The notes below the pieces were generated by a model. It did no database searches. It was not told the origin of the DNA and saw nothing but the letters and a program-made list of their open reading frames with translations. This document shows, piece by piece, positions 25,697 through 34,919 of a DNA stretch of 64,000 nt. Each line of letters begins with the position of its first letter. The first letter of the stretch is position 1. This DNA is from JAVVXB01 sp036651815 (lineage in GTDB: Bacteria > Bacillota > Clostridia > Christensenellales > CAG-138). Location of the stretch: contig JAVVXB010000012.1 in the NCBI GenBank assembly GCA_036651815.1, forward strand, positions 10,748 to 74,747, given 5' to 3'. The translations under genes and the position numbers were made by a program.

Positions 25697-25748
25697 GTTG
25701 AAAGTTTGAAAGAATTCAGTTTATTAATAAGAAGGAGATAGAATCACT

Positions 25749-26762
25749 ATGACAACCAAAGTTGGTATCAATGGATTTGGCCGGATCGGCCGCCTCGTAT
25801 TCCGCGCGTCCGTGCAGAATAAGGAGATCGATGTTGTGGGGATTAACGACCCATTCATCGACCTAGACTATATGGTCTATATGCTCAAGTATGACACCGT
25901 ACATGGCCGGTTTGACGGGGAAGTATCCGTCAAGGGTGATAAGCTGATCGTCAATGGCAAAGAAGTTGCGGTGTACGCTTGCATGAAGCCCGAGGAGATC
26001 CCGTGGAGCGCTTGCGGCGCAGAGTATGTCGTTGAGTCCACCGGCGTGTTTACCACCACCGATAAAGCATCCGCTCACTTTGTTGGCGGCGCCAAGAAGG
26101 TCGTTATTTCCGCGCCTTCCGCTGATGCACCGATGTTTGTAATGGGCGTCAACCAGAACACGTACACCAAGGACATGAAGGTTGTTTCCAATGCCTCCTG
26201 CACCACGAATTGTCTGGCGCCTCTGGCAAAGGTAATCAACGATCAGTTTGGGATTATCGAAGGTCTCATGACGACCGTTCACTCCATCACGGCCACGCAG
26301 AAGACCGTTGACGGCCCTTCTAAGAAGGATTGGCGTGGCGGCCGTGCAGCGGCACACAACATCATTCCAAGCTCGACCGGCGCGGCTAAGGCCGTTGGCA
26401 AGGTCATCCCCGCCCTTAACGGCAAGCTGACTGGTATGTCTCTGCGCGTTCCGACGCCGGACGTATCCGTTGTCGACTTGACCTGCCGCCTCGAGAAGGG
26501 TGCTTCCTACGACGAGATCAAGGCTGCCATGAAGGCCGCCAGCGAATCTCCCGAGTGGAAAGGCATCATTGGCTATACTGAGGACAAGGTCGTTTCTTCC
26601 GACTTTTACACGGATTCCCGTACCTCAATCTTTGACGCGGATGCTGGCATCAGCCTCAACGATCACTTTGTCAAGCTGGTTGCTTGGTATGATAACGAGT
26701 GGGGCTATTCCTGCAAGGTCTGCGATTTAATCGCGCACATGGCTACGGTTGATGCAAAATAA
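25749..26762 (+). CDS. gap: Glyceraldehyde-3-phosphate dehydrogenase
   Basis: This 337-residue phosphorylating GAPDH makes 1,3-bisphosphoglycerate and NADH. NAD binding is in GINGFGRIGRLVFRA, and the catalytic Cys is in SNASCTTNCLAPL (Cys151). The phosphate-site block (HSITATQKTVDGPSKKD, then WRGGRAA) and the C-terminal WYDNEWGYS are all intact. The start has AAGGAG upstream. It is monocistronic, between its own promoter and a hairpin, and there is no pgk or tpi beside it. Confidence 0.97.
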   Translation: MTTKVGINGFGRIGRLVFRASVQNKEIDVVGINDPFIDLDYMVYMLKYDTVHGRFDGEVSVKGDKLIVNGKEVAVYACMKPEEIPWSACGAEYVVESTGVFTTTDKASAHFVGGAKKVVISAPSADAPMFVMGVNQNTYTKDMKVVSNASCTTNCLAPLAKVINDQFGIIEGLMTTVHSITATQKTVDGPSKKDWRGGRAAAHNIIPSSTGAAKAVGKVIPALNGKLTGMSLRVPTPDVSVVDLTCRLEKGASYDEIKAAMKAASESPEWKGIIGYTEDKVVSSDFYTDSRTSIFDADAGISLNDHFVKLVAWYDNEWGYSCKVCDLIAHMATVDAK

Positions 26763-26771
26763 ATGAAGACT

Positions 26772-26801
26772 AATTGGGCGGCGAGCAATCGCCGCCCAAT
26801 T
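26772..26801 (+). terminator. Strong hairpin after the GAPDH gene
   Basis: A perfect 13-bp GC-rich stem (26772-26784 with 26789-26801) closes a four-base loop 9 bp after the stop. The 3' side lacks a T run, so it may act as a 3' stabilising hairpin or a weak terminator. Confidence 0.6.
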
Positions 26802-27105
26802 GCGTGGGTATCAAGTCAATTCAAACCATTTCAATACAATAACATCCATTCAAAAATCATACGAAAATGGGCACGTTTCTTTACTCAACCAGTTTTCTGA
26901 AAAGTTCGCTGCAGCGTTGCTGCCGTATTTGCAGACTTCATCGGAAAGACTAATTGTCTGGCAGCCCAATGACTTGAAGAATTTTTTAAAAAAATCATAT
27001 AACGAGGGGGAATTATATGATAACGAAACGTTATCTAACCATGTTACTTGTGATTATGATACTTTTTTACTGCGTCGCATGTGGTGGGATTATTTCGGAA
27101 GTTAA
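26800..27105 (+). pseudogene. Truncated unknown gene, 3' part
   Basis: About 100 codons stay open but have no credible start: the first possible start codon is inside the GAPDH hairpin. The sequence (LNQFSEKFAAALLPYLQTSS, then LKNFLKKSYNEGELYDN) looks protein-like without a known motif. It overlaps the small lipoprotein frame that follows. I read it as the 3' remnant of a gene that lost its 5' end. Confidence 0.35.
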
Positions 27106-27157
27106 GAAAGCGATTCCAGCCATTCGTGATATTGCCGAAAACATTGAATCCAAATAA
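27017..27157 (+). CDS. Small lipoprotein (46 residues), possibly the front of a broken gene
   Basis: ATG 27017 has GAGGGGG 6 bp upstream. It opens a frame with a clear lipoprotein signal: basic MITKRYLT, a hydrophobic core and the lipobox-like FYCVAC, followed by 24 residues (SEVKKAIPAIRDIAENIESK) and TAA. It may be a genuine small lipoprotein. The next stretch, in another frame, reads as an exported-type domain, so a frameshifted larger lipoprotein is equally likely. Confidence 0.45.
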   Translation: MITKRYLTMLLVIMILFYCVACGGIISEVKKAIPAIRDIAENIESK

Positions 27158-27162
27158 AAAAA

Positions 27163-28756
27163 CGAGATGGAGGAGTCGGATCAAAATATGGATTTGTGGA
27201 GGAAGGGGCGGATGTCCGCTATATCGACAACGATGCAGGGGACAATCTTTCCCATAGCATGATTTGTTTTGATGAGAACGGATATATCGTTTCCACCAAG
27301 AAACGGTATTGCTACGACGATCCCAATGCGGATTTCGGCATGGGCAAGATGAATTGAAATAATCAGGGGGAGGGACAATCCAGCAGGAAGGGAAACGTTA
27401 CTTAATTTATTGGGGATATTGCAGCCATAGACGATCCGTTTGGATATTTATACCCGGATGGAATTCAGGAGGTTGCATGGGATACGCGAACGCCTCGGGA
27501 AAGCGATCAAAAAGCGGAGATGATCGCGGCTCAGATGCAAGCGAAAATTTTAAAACGCGACGGCATGACATTCACCATCGATGAACTGCGCTATGCAGCC
27601 GGACGGGAAATCGAATATGATCTGACGATTGTAAACAACGACAGTAAAATGACGGGATTGACATCGTTGGGAACGTATCTCAAACAGTGGCTTGTTACAT
27701 CCGATCAATTTGATATTGTCATGCTTGCGTCGGGCGAGCCTATTTGGATACCATGTCGTCTATGGGGTGAGCTATAGTTTGTTTCAGACGATGCAGATAC
27801 AGGAGATTCGGAATCTTCAGTTGCAGATCTCTTTCTTCAGTGTCAAAAAGAAGATTATCAAGCATGCGTTGACAAAACCAGCGATCAACTTGAATGCACC
27901 GCCGGATCATCTATAGGTCTGTGATGATCTTGGTGAAATGCTGCTGGACAACGATTCCATCAAGGCTGTGCAGCATAAATTTGAGAACTACAGCCAGCGT
28001 GACGAATTATTTCTTAAGAAGAAGCCAACGCGTACATGGACGGAGGTAGCTGCCGCATCGGCGTTGAATGGGTACTGCACGCTGAATTCCGTTTTCTATT
28101 GAATGCAGAAGGAAATCCATGCGACCATAGATACCGATGGCAACGATATTTGCAATTTCTATAGCATTACTTAGTTGGCGAACGTGGATTTATGTTTTAC
28201 GTTTTATCATAAGGATACACTCAATGATCCGATTCACTTGAAAATGATCCATTCAAGGGGGATCGATACGTCGGCGTGTGAGCCGGAACCCAACGATGCC
28301 ATTGCGATCTATGACAGCGAGCCTGTCACAATTCGACTTGATGACATTGGCGACAGCATTTGCTTAGATCGTAATGTGATTTTGCTCCATTGCGAAAGCA
28401 AAAGCGATTGGAAGCTGTCCATCCGTCAGGGATATAATAATGATAGGCTGTTCGCTGGCAAGCGGGTGCAGGCATGAATGAGCGACGCCAACGTGTATCC
28501 GCATTCAACTTCCACCATGGTGCCATATCCTGTGGATTTGGCGTATGTGGATCTATTTCAATATGCGAAAGCAGAACTGACCTTAGGCGTGTACGAAATC
28601 AAGTCCGGCTTTCATCAGGATCGGGAGAAAACCGGCGTGTTGACGCTGAATCTACAAAAACAATTGTACAGCTTGCCATCCTTGAAACCATACGGCAACA
28701 AGGGGAAACGGCATGGTCAAGCGGAAAGACGGTTATGGGCAGAGGGATGCACATAA
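27163..28756 (+). pseudogene. Decayed exported-protein gene(s) with several stops and frameshifts
   Basis: Protein-like sequence continues through broken frames. 27163-27357 reads YGFVEEGADVRYIDNDAGD and on. 27406-27777 reads AAIDDPFGYLYPDGIQEVAW and on to a TAG, with the same frame continuing as FVSDDADTGDSESSVADLF. From 27923 a third frame runs to 28756, interrupted by TGA (28100), TAG (28172) and TGA (28475), and includes TLGVYEIKSGFHQDREKTGV. Different stop codons and shifts exclude simple recoding. I recognise no family. The small lipoprotein start at 27017 may be the original N terminus. Confidence 0.6.
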
Positions 28757-28886
28757 AATAATTGCGCATGTTCGATGTGTGGAAGTCATTGCGAGCAATT
28801 CTCAAAATACGGTATCAATCGTCAGATGCAGCACGGTTCAATCGTTTACAATGATGCGCAAGCTTTTTTGTGGTCATACCCTGCAA
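28757..28886. other. Tail of the decayed region
   Basis: Short protein-like remnants (for example NRQMQHGSIVYNDAQAFLWS around 28810-28890) continue up to the 3' end of the convergent VanZ gene. No intact gene. Confidence 0.4.
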
Positions 28887-29687
28887 TTATGGTTGGGATA
28901 TAAAAGAACCGTTGCGCTTTGGCGCTTGTGGACGTACGCTTGCAGGGGCTGAATTCATCGAGAAAGCAGCAACGATTGGATGCTGCCGCTGAACAGGCGC
29001 AGTCTGTATCGTGGTTGTTGATTTGAGCGCAAATGGCTCTTTCATAATACTGGCATAACTGAATACATAAGCGGCGCTAACAGCGCTGAATAAAACTAAG
29101 AAAGCCATCATGGCGCGTGCCGCTGAAAGAAAATGCTTTTTACGCGGCAGACTCTTTTCGGTCAAAGCCACATAGATGCAGTATCCCAGCACCGCACCCA
29201 ACGTATTGTGAAACAGATCATCTAGTTCAAAAATTCCTGTACGGCTGAAATATTGGGTACACTCAATCAATAGTGAAAATGTCAATGCACAAAGCAGCAC
29301 AGCAAACAGCGAGTTGAGGCGCTTGCTTAAGGGCGGCAATAAAAAGCCTAGCGGCAAAAACATTAGAATATTAAAGATAATCAACTGAAAAGCCAAGGCA
29401 GAGCCGGTCTCAAATGCATCGGCATAACCGAAAAATAACGAAAGGTTGACCCGGCCCATCGTACCAGCCGCACGACTGAAAACAGTCAATCCCATCACGA
29501 TGAAACCATAGCCACACAAAAGCATCGTAGAAACAAGACGGCGCGTAAGCAGGGGCTGCATCGGTTTCAATGTATTTTTGTGAATAATCTGATGATCCAG
29601 CAAGATTGCAAGCGAAATTGCGAGCATCAGCAGAACCGACAGCAAACACCAGGGAAACAACTTTTGTAAAATTTCAAATAGCTGCAT
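28887..29687 (-). CDS. VanZ-family membrane protein
   Basis: This 266-residue protein has about five transmembrane helices. It carries the VanZ-family core: an Asn/Phe-rich FNILMFLPLGFLLPPLSKR (residues about 108-126), then ECTQYFSRTGIFELDDLFHN and GAVLGYCIY. VanZ-like proteins are linked to teicoplanin resistance and envelope biology, but the molecular function is unknown. ATG 29687 has GGAG 8 bp upstream. The last 45 residues form a soluble Ser/Pro/Gln-rich tail that runs into the decayed region, so the natural C terminus may have been altered. Confidence 0.8.
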   Translation of the reverse strand: MQLFEILQKLFPWCLLSVLLMLAISLAILLDHQIIHKNTLKPMQPLLTRRLVSTMLLCGYGFIVMGLTVFSRAAGTMGRVNLSLFFGYADAFETGSALAFQLIIFNILMFLPLGFLLPPLSKRLNSLFAVLLCALTFSLLIECTQYFSRTGIFELDDLFHNTLGAVLGYCIYVALTEKSLPRKKHFLSAARAMMAFLVLFSAVSAAYVFSYASIMKEPFALKSTTTIQTAPVQRQHPIVAAFSMNSAPASVRPQAPKRNGSFISQP

Positions 29688-29929
29688 TTTATGGACTCCT
29701 TTCATCGTAACTTTCGATGATGTTGATATTTTAGCAGCCAAATGCGAAGGGAACGTGTCGCAAACGGGAACGTGCGTTGGATTTGTGTAAAGGATTTGTC
29801 ATGGTTTTATGAACAATTTGTGGCTACCAGATGGTTGGTTGGACGCTTTGACGGTATCTGAGCGTGGCAGGCCTAGGGAACTAGAGGATTAGCAATTGGC
29901 CAATTCACAAAGAAAATCACGTCAAATGC

Positions 29930-29958
29930 TTGATGTTTGTAGCGTAATCGGGTATATT
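29930..29958 (+). promoter_or_regulatory. Putative promoter with long leader before the activase gene
   Basis: TTGATG (29930-29935), a 17-bp spacer and TATATT (29953-29958). If used, it gives a leader of about 385 nt before 30350. Confidence 0.4.
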
Positions 29959-30349
29959 TGTATGGATGCTTATGTTGAAAAAATTTAATGGATCACGCGA
30001 TGTATCCGACTGGCGCGTTTCTGCATGCGGTTAGCTTATCCAACTAAAATGGTTGCGTAGCGTATGGATCAAAAAAACCAGCATGGCCTCCCTGTTGAAT
30101 TGAATGATTTCTAACGGAATAGACGGTGCTATGTGCGCCACACTTAGTTTGCTAAATGAAAGTCCATCTTCGCGCACCAAGTCCCGTGCAGGAAAAGTTG
30201 GTGCTACATGCGCACATTGGGCCAGGCAACGCACTTCGACGAAAATGAATGTATGCGCACGGTTTCGGACGAAAAATTCTCGGATTTAGTCTTGAATAAA
30301 ATTGGCAATTGAGAATCTAGGATTAACAAAAAAGGAGAAAGATAAAACG
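29959..30349 (+). other. Gene-free leader region with imperfect repeats
   Basis: No supported gene. Two imperfect copies of a GGTGCTA(C/T)..GCGC motif lie about 75 bp apart (near 30126 and 30200), and TGCGCAC recurs near 30256. A minus-strand frame (30031-30234) looks somewhat protein-like but has no ribosome binding site or family match. The end carries AAAGGAG for the next gene. Confidence 0.35.
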
Positions 30350-31153
30350 ATGACCAAATATTTCGGGGGCTGTGATGTTGGCTCCACCTATACAAAGGCA
30401 GTGATTTTGGACGAGAGCGGCAAGATTTTGGCAGATACGACCATACGTTCCAAGATCAACTCCGAAGTTTCAGCAGCGCTTGCAATGGAAGAAGTACTTA
30501 AGCAGGTTGGGTTGAAATCGTCTGAGGAACTTGCTTACCTGATTGGTACTGGTTATGGCCGCAACAAAGTGCCATTTGCCGATGAAAACATCTCCGAAAT
30601 CTCCTGCCATGCCATGGGTGTCCATGTGACGAATCCGAATGTGAAAGCCATTATTGATATCGGTGGTCAAGACGTAAAGGGCATTTCCATTGATGCGGAC
30701 GGCACTGTGAAGAATTTTGCCATGAATGATAAATGTGCTGCGGGCACCGGCCGGTTCTACGAAGCGATGGCCCGTTCCTTCGAAATGGATCTTTCTGATT
30801 TTTCCAAGCTTTCACTCAGCGCTAAAAACGTAATTCCCATCACCGCCCAGTGCACCGTCTTTGCTGAGAGCGAAGTAATTACATTGGTGGGCGAGGGTAA
30901 ACCCATGGATGAGATTGCAGCGGGCATTCAAATGTCGGTTGCAAAACGCTGTTTTGTCATGGCCAAGAAGGCCGGCGCTACCGATAGCATTACGCTGACC
31001 GGCGGTTGTGCCAAGAATGAAGGACTGAAAAAAGCCATTGAGCAAGTGCTCAAGCTGAAGGTCGTTGAGCTCAAGACCGATCCGCAGTTGATGGGCGCAC
31101 TTGGTGCTGCTGAATATGCCCGACAGAAAGGCCTTGCGGCAGCCAACGCCTAA
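30350..31153 (+). CDS. Acyl-CoA dehydratase activase (HgdC/BadF/BcrA-type ATPase)
   Basis: This 267-residue ASKHA-fold ATPase injects electrons into 2-hydroxyacyl-CoA dehydratases or benzoyl-CoA-reductase-like enzymes. The phosphate loop is GGCDVGSTYTKAVI, and DIGGQDVKGISI is the second nucleotide motif. The Cys in NDKCAAGTGRF and in TAQCTVFAESEV would share the [4Fe-4S] cluster between two monomers. LTGGCAKNEGLKKAIE ends the fold. AAAGGAG precedes the ATG. No dehydratase subunit gene lies in the window, so its partner is elsewhere or it serves another radical enzyme. A terminator follows. Confidence 0.92.
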   Translation: MTKYFGGCDVGSTYTKAVILDESGKILADTTIRSKINSEVSAALAMEEVLKQVGLKSSEELAYLIGTGYGRNKVPFADENISEISCHAMGVHVTNPNVKAIIDIGGQDVKGISIDADGTVKNFAMNDKCAAGTGRFYEAMARSFEMDLSDFSKLSLSAKNVIPITAQCTVFAESEVITLVGEGKPMDEIAAGIQMSVAKRCFVMAKKAGATDSITLTGGCAKNEGLKKAIEQVLKLKVVELKTDPQLMGALGAAEYARQKGLAAANA

Positions 31154-31312
31154 GTATCTTGACTGGATGGAATGGATTGAACAAACCTTGCAATGCGTTC
31201 GATTCGTATGGATGGATAAAAATCACTCTGATCGTTCTCGATGGAAAGCAAACACCGCCGCGAAGTGAGCCGAAAGGATCATGCGGCAAGCAGGATTTCT
31301 GAATACACAATG

Positions 31313-31352
31313 AAAACCTCCGCCGCCAATTTATTGGAAACGGAGGTTTTTT
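31313..31352 (+). terminator. Terminator after the activase gene
   Basis: AAAACCTCCG (31313-31322) pairs with CGGAGGTTTT (31341-31350), continuing into T, about 160 bp after the stop. The sequence between stop and hairpin has no gene. Confidence 0.8.
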
Positions 31353-31414
31353 ATGCAGTTTTTGCAGGTTCGTTTTGACGAGGGCTTGTTACATAATTTA
31401 ACGTGAAGCGATTT

Positions 31415-31565
31415 CTTTGTCCTGTTTGCGATTTCTGCGCTCCAAATTCTAGTGTAACTGCCCGTCAATTTTTGAACATTCGTTTGAATGGACAGAAATT
31501 TCAATCAAAACGCGGGAATTCGTCTTTTAAAACACATCCGAACAAGGGCGTTCAACCTGCCCAAA
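31415..31565. repeat. AT-rich degenerate intergenic repeat, copy 2
   Basis: This stretch in the 31154-31763 gap aligns by eye with copy 1 (about 18000-18125) and with the sequence near 40190-40310: the block ATTTCTGCG..AAATTCT, a GAATGGACAGAAATTT-like core, and ACACATCC at the end are shared. The rest of the gap (31566-31763) shows no gene. Confidence 0.45.
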
Positions 31566-31763
31566 ACTACCAGTGGGCTTGGGGGTCATACCCTTTGTGA
31601 TTTCATTTCGTTTTCGGCGAGGCATTCATCGAAACGAACCGCACAATTTGGTGGATTCCCTGTGCCTTTTGCTGCCCGAAAGCAAGAGGGGGGATGTAGA
31701 CGAAAAGTGGTTTGCTATTGAAAAAGCAAACTTTTGAACCGTCTCCACTCCCTAGAAAAGACG

Positions 31764-34307
31764 TTATTCCTCGCCTCTGTTATAGATGGGATCGTCCAGT
31801 CCCGGTACCTGTCCGGAATAGCCCCAGATCAATCCGTCCGGGATGCGCCGCTGATAGGTGTCCTCATAGGTGCCAACACGTTTGTTGCCATGATGATTCA
31901 GCTGCTCGCCCATAAACAACATGCATGCGGAAACGCCGCCGTCCAAATTGTAAGCCTGCATGCACCCATGATCCGCAAACAACTGTGCAAAGTCGCTCAA
32001 CAGCATACCAACGCTATAGTCCGGCTGCCGCCCATCGGCCACAATGGCGATAAAATGTCCCGGTTCAATCATGCCGATGCCGGTGCGGGGATTAATGCGG
32101 CTCAGACGGTTGCTGTCGGCGTCCGCATTGACGACACCGTCACGTACAAGTGTCGGGCCAAAGGAAAATGCTTGCCGCACGCCATCCATCAGCAGTTCCT
32201 CGGCTGAAGTGGTATTCTGCGAAAGGATGCGCAGACTCAAATCTGGATACATGGCCATCGTATCGGTATCATCGGCCGGTTCATCCTGAAAAACCTTGCC
32301 ATCTCGAATGATGATGCTCTTGTAATTCGTATCCATATGGATCAGGTTATCGCCAGTAATCATGAGCACAGCCTTGTTTTGGCGGGCCATGATCCAAGGC
32401 TTAACGACACCCAACCCGTTGCGGTTATCTGCCGCCTGTCCTGCACGCAGAGCGTCCACGTCCCGCATGCGAATCTCAGCAACGAAATAAACGACAGGAT
32501 TATCCTTCTCAAAACGATCAATAATGACCGATAATGTGTCGGACCGATATTCCCAGTGACCTGCGTCCACATCGACGGAAATGAATTCTTCCGGGTCGTC
32601 CGCGCGGCGGAAATATTGCGCTCCGTCATCCGTAGATTCCGTTGCGACCTCGTTCTCCTGGAGCGTTTCTGTCTCGGATGCATCGCCCTCGCTCACCGTA
32701 TCGATGGCCTCGTCCGGCTGTTCCGCGTTGGGCTCACCAATTCCCGGCGTTGCCGTCGGCTCCAAAGACGCCTGCGTAGGCTGGGATGTGGCGGAACTCT
32801 GCTGTGGCGGGTTGGGGTTGCGCAGATTTGTGAGGATAAGTACGGCGCACACGGCAATTGCCACTAACAGCGGCAGAATGCCAATGAGCAGTGCGCGTCC
32901 ACCGCCATGTCCGCGTTTGATACGGCCATAGGTGATTAAAAGGACAAGGATTGTTATCACCAAGCCAATGGCAAAAACCATCAGCGCGTTGAGCAGCGCT
33001 TTGACCGAAACCACCTTGAACACCTGGAGGATTGACGATATTCCTCCGCCGGCGGACGGCTCCGGTTCAGGTTCGGATTCGGATGCTGGGCCGGCGGTCG
33101 GCTCCGGCGTGGCTGTGGGTTCCGGCGTAGGTGCTGGCGTGGGTTCCGGCGTGGGTGTCGGATCCGTATAGTTGGTCAGTGCCGCAGGATCGATGTTCTC
33201 CAGCAGGTTGTTGGTCGTACTGTCCTGACCAACCTGCGTGCTGACAAGCGCAAAGGTATTGGCTACGGACACCGTCTGAGCAAATGGATGCTGGGATATA
33301 TGGCATGCATATGCCCGCTGCACCAATTCTTCCACGGTTAATCCACCTGCGGCAATGACCTGCGCATCCATCGGCAACGACGTTCCGCTCTCGGATACGG
33401 TGTATACCTTCTTGCATTCAGCGTTTTCCGCACATGCCACCGCATATTCTGCGGTAAACTGTGCCGCACCGTTGGGCGCGTTTTCGGAGTCTGCATGGGT
33501 CAGTAGAACAAGCGGGCTGCGGTCAGCAATGACGCCATCAAGATATTTTTTGGTTGCCTTCTTTCCCCAGGAAGCGCGTACCATCTTATAAAAATCATTG
33601 TTCTCACAGAAAAAACCGGCATACAGCGGGTAGTTGCGTACACCCAGATTCCATAATGCATCCAAGGATTCCTGCTGCGCGGTACGCGTGCCCGTGGACA
33701 TCACGACAAGCGCAGTCGGCACCTCGTGCGCCACGGTATAGGAGGCAATCGCACCATAGAAATCGCGGATGGCCGTCTCGGGGGTAGCGGCGATTATCAG
33801 CAGATCAGCTTTTTCGACCGGCGCATTCCAACGCTGCACCTCCGCAGGCACTTCCACATCCGCCCCGTATACGCGGATACCGGATAAAGAAGCGGCGGCT
33901 GTACAGACGATTCGCACACGTGTGACGCTTGCATCCAGCGGATACCAGCTATTGATAAAGGGCATTGCTGGTGCGATGGATAGCACCTCGCCGGACGCGT
34001 TCAACTGTTCTACGGTGTAATTCTGCGTAGCGCTGTACCATTCAAGGTAGATTCCCTGTGCGGACTGCGGTAGATCAACAATAACTGCATCGTTAGCCTT
34101 AAAATTCTGATAGCTCTCAATCAGCCCATCGGTCAACCGGTATGCTTTTTCGGACAGGCCATCCGGCATGGTAACCGTGCATTGCTCTGTCATGGTGTTT
34201 ACCGGTGCGGAGGGCGCAATGCCCGTGTCTGAGGCTGCAGCGGCAGCCGTCAGCGGTAGTAGACTAAGTGCAATCCATATGGCTAAAAAGCGAAATGTCT
34301 TTTTCAT
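31764..34307 (-). CDS. Large surface protein with C-terminal phosphodiester glycosidase (NAGPA) domain
   Basis: This 847-residue exported protein has a signal peptide (residues 1-25), an extracellular domain with putative sugar- or wall-binding character (about 30-375), and a Pro/Thr/Glu repeat linker (about 380-420). Two transmembrane helices follow (about 432-457 and 470-490), then an acidic linker and a C-terminal NAGPA-like domain (about 575-835). The latter includes VVYFVAEIRMRDVDALRAG, IVADGRQPDYSVGMLL and YNLDGGVSACMLF. NAGPA domains act on sugar phosphodiesters and occur in exopolysaccharide or wall-polymer genes. The ATG lies right at the signal peptide. No operon partner is visible. 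Confidence 0.82.
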   Translation of the reverse strand: MKKTFRFLAIWIALSLLPLTAAAAASDTGIAPSAPVNTMTEQCTVTMPDGLSEKAYRLTDGLIESYQNFKANDAVIVDLPQSAQGIYLEWYSATQNYTVEQLNASGEVLSIAPAMPFINSWYPLDASVTRVRIVCTAAASLSGIRVYGADVEVPAEVQRWNAPVEKADLLIIAATPETAIRDFYGAIASYTVAHEVPTALVVMSTGTRTAQQESLDALWNLGVRNYPLYAGFFCENNDFYKMVRASWGKKATKKYLDGVIADRSPLVLLTHADSENAPNGAAQFTAEYAVACAENAECKKVYTVSESGTSLPMDAQVIAAGGLTVEELVQRAYACHISQHPFAQTVSVANTFALVSTQVGQDSTTNNLLENIDPAALTNYTDPTPTPEPTPAPTPEPTATPEPTAGPASESEPEPEPSAGGGISSILQVFKVVSVKALLNALMVFAIGLVITILVLLITYGRIKRGHGGGRALLIGILPLLVAIAVCAVLILTNLRNPNPPQQSSATSQPTQASLEPTATPGIGEPNAEQPDEAIDTVSEGDASETETLQENEVATESTDDGAQYFRRADDPEEFISVDVDAGHWEYRSDTLSVIIDRFEKDNPVVYFVAEIRMRDVDALRAGQAADNRNGLGVVKPWIMARQNKAVLMITGDNLIHMDTNYKSIIIRDGKVFQDEPADDTDTMAMYPDLSLRILSQNTTSAEELLMDGVRQAFSFGPTLVRDGVVNADADSNRLSRINPRTGIGMIEPGHFIAIVADGRQPDYSVGMLLSDFAQLFADHGCMQAYNLDGGVSACMLFMGEQLNHHGNKRVGTYEDTYQRRIPDGLIWGYSGQVPGLDDPIYNRGEE

Positions 34308-34394
34308 GCAATCCTCTTTTCGTTACAAAAAAATATATGTTCAGTATGCCATAAACCATGGTGCATTGCAACAAAAGGCAGCGAACTGTCATAT

Positions 34395-34570
34395 TTGATG
34401 GCACCTGCTAGCGGGGGTATTCGAATGCCCGGAAAAGCGTTTTCGGTATTCATTTTGAAGTTCAAGCGTTCTTAATTTTTGATATTCTGCTATGAAATCA
34501 GCCGATTTTTTGCCTGAATTGATCAAAAATCCATACGAATCAGCAAATTTTTTTTTGACAAACACGATAT
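34395..34570. repeat. AT-rich degenerate intergenic repeat, copy 3
   Basis: Part of the 34308-34919 gap. Read on the minus strand it aligns with 40140-40310: AAATTTGCT near one end, a TTTTTGATCAATTCA/TTTTTATCAGTTCA block, ATCAA(A/G)AATT, and a GGCATTC or GGAATTT stretch before a C-run. The similarity extends to hydrophobic codon positions, so a common ancestor is likely, but neither copy keeps an open frame. Confidence 0.45.
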
Positions 34571-34752
34571 AAGCGGAGCTGGAGAAGGTTGCAGTGCAGA
34601 AGCTGCAGACACTGAAAAGAGAAACAACCACATATATTTTCACAATCGATAGGCGAGGCGATACCAGCAGCATTCGGCGGAGCATCCGAGTCGGTCAAGT
34701 CCCTTGGGGAAACCGGGCAAATTCTTGCTGGACAAAATACCCAAACAACAGA

Positions 34753-34864
34753 CAAGGGCTGCCGGCTGGTAATCCAATAAGAAGATCCAGTGGCGGCAGC
34801 CCTTGCTTGGCGCTTGGTTCCCCACCATACGCACAGTACCGCCCGGGGGGGATGGGCGGTACTG
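34753..34864 (-). other. Two strong hairpins downstream of htrA
   Basis: CAAGGGCTGCCG (34753-34764) pairs perfectly with CGGCAGCCCTTG (34794-34805). CAGTACCGCCC (34834-34844) pairs with GGGCGGTACTG (34854-34864). Both lie after the htrA stop on the minus strand. The distal one is followed by a moderately T-rich sequence and could terminate transcription; the pair could also be a structured 3' end. Confidence 0.6.
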
Positions 34865-34919
34865 CTGCCAAGGATGGTTGGGGGTATGTCAATCGCCTCA
34901 TCGGCGGAATGACCACGTG

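Noticed and set aside
27406..28756. Stop-codon readthrough or recoding of one long gene
   Set aside because: TAG and TGA both interrupt, and frames shift at several points. Decay explains this more simply.
30031..30234. Minus-strand frame of 67 codons before the activase gene
   Set aside because: Somewhat protein-like, but no Shine-Dalgarno, no family match, and it crosses the putative leader repeats. Left as a note in that region.
32932..33171. Gly/Ser/Val-rich plus-strand frame
   Set aside because: It is the antisense of the Thr-Pro-Glu repeat linker of the surface protein; low complexity explains the open frame.
34555..34575. TTGACA followed by TATAAG in the 34.4-kb gap
   Set aside because: The two boxes are only 7 bp apart, which cannot form a sigma-70 promoter.
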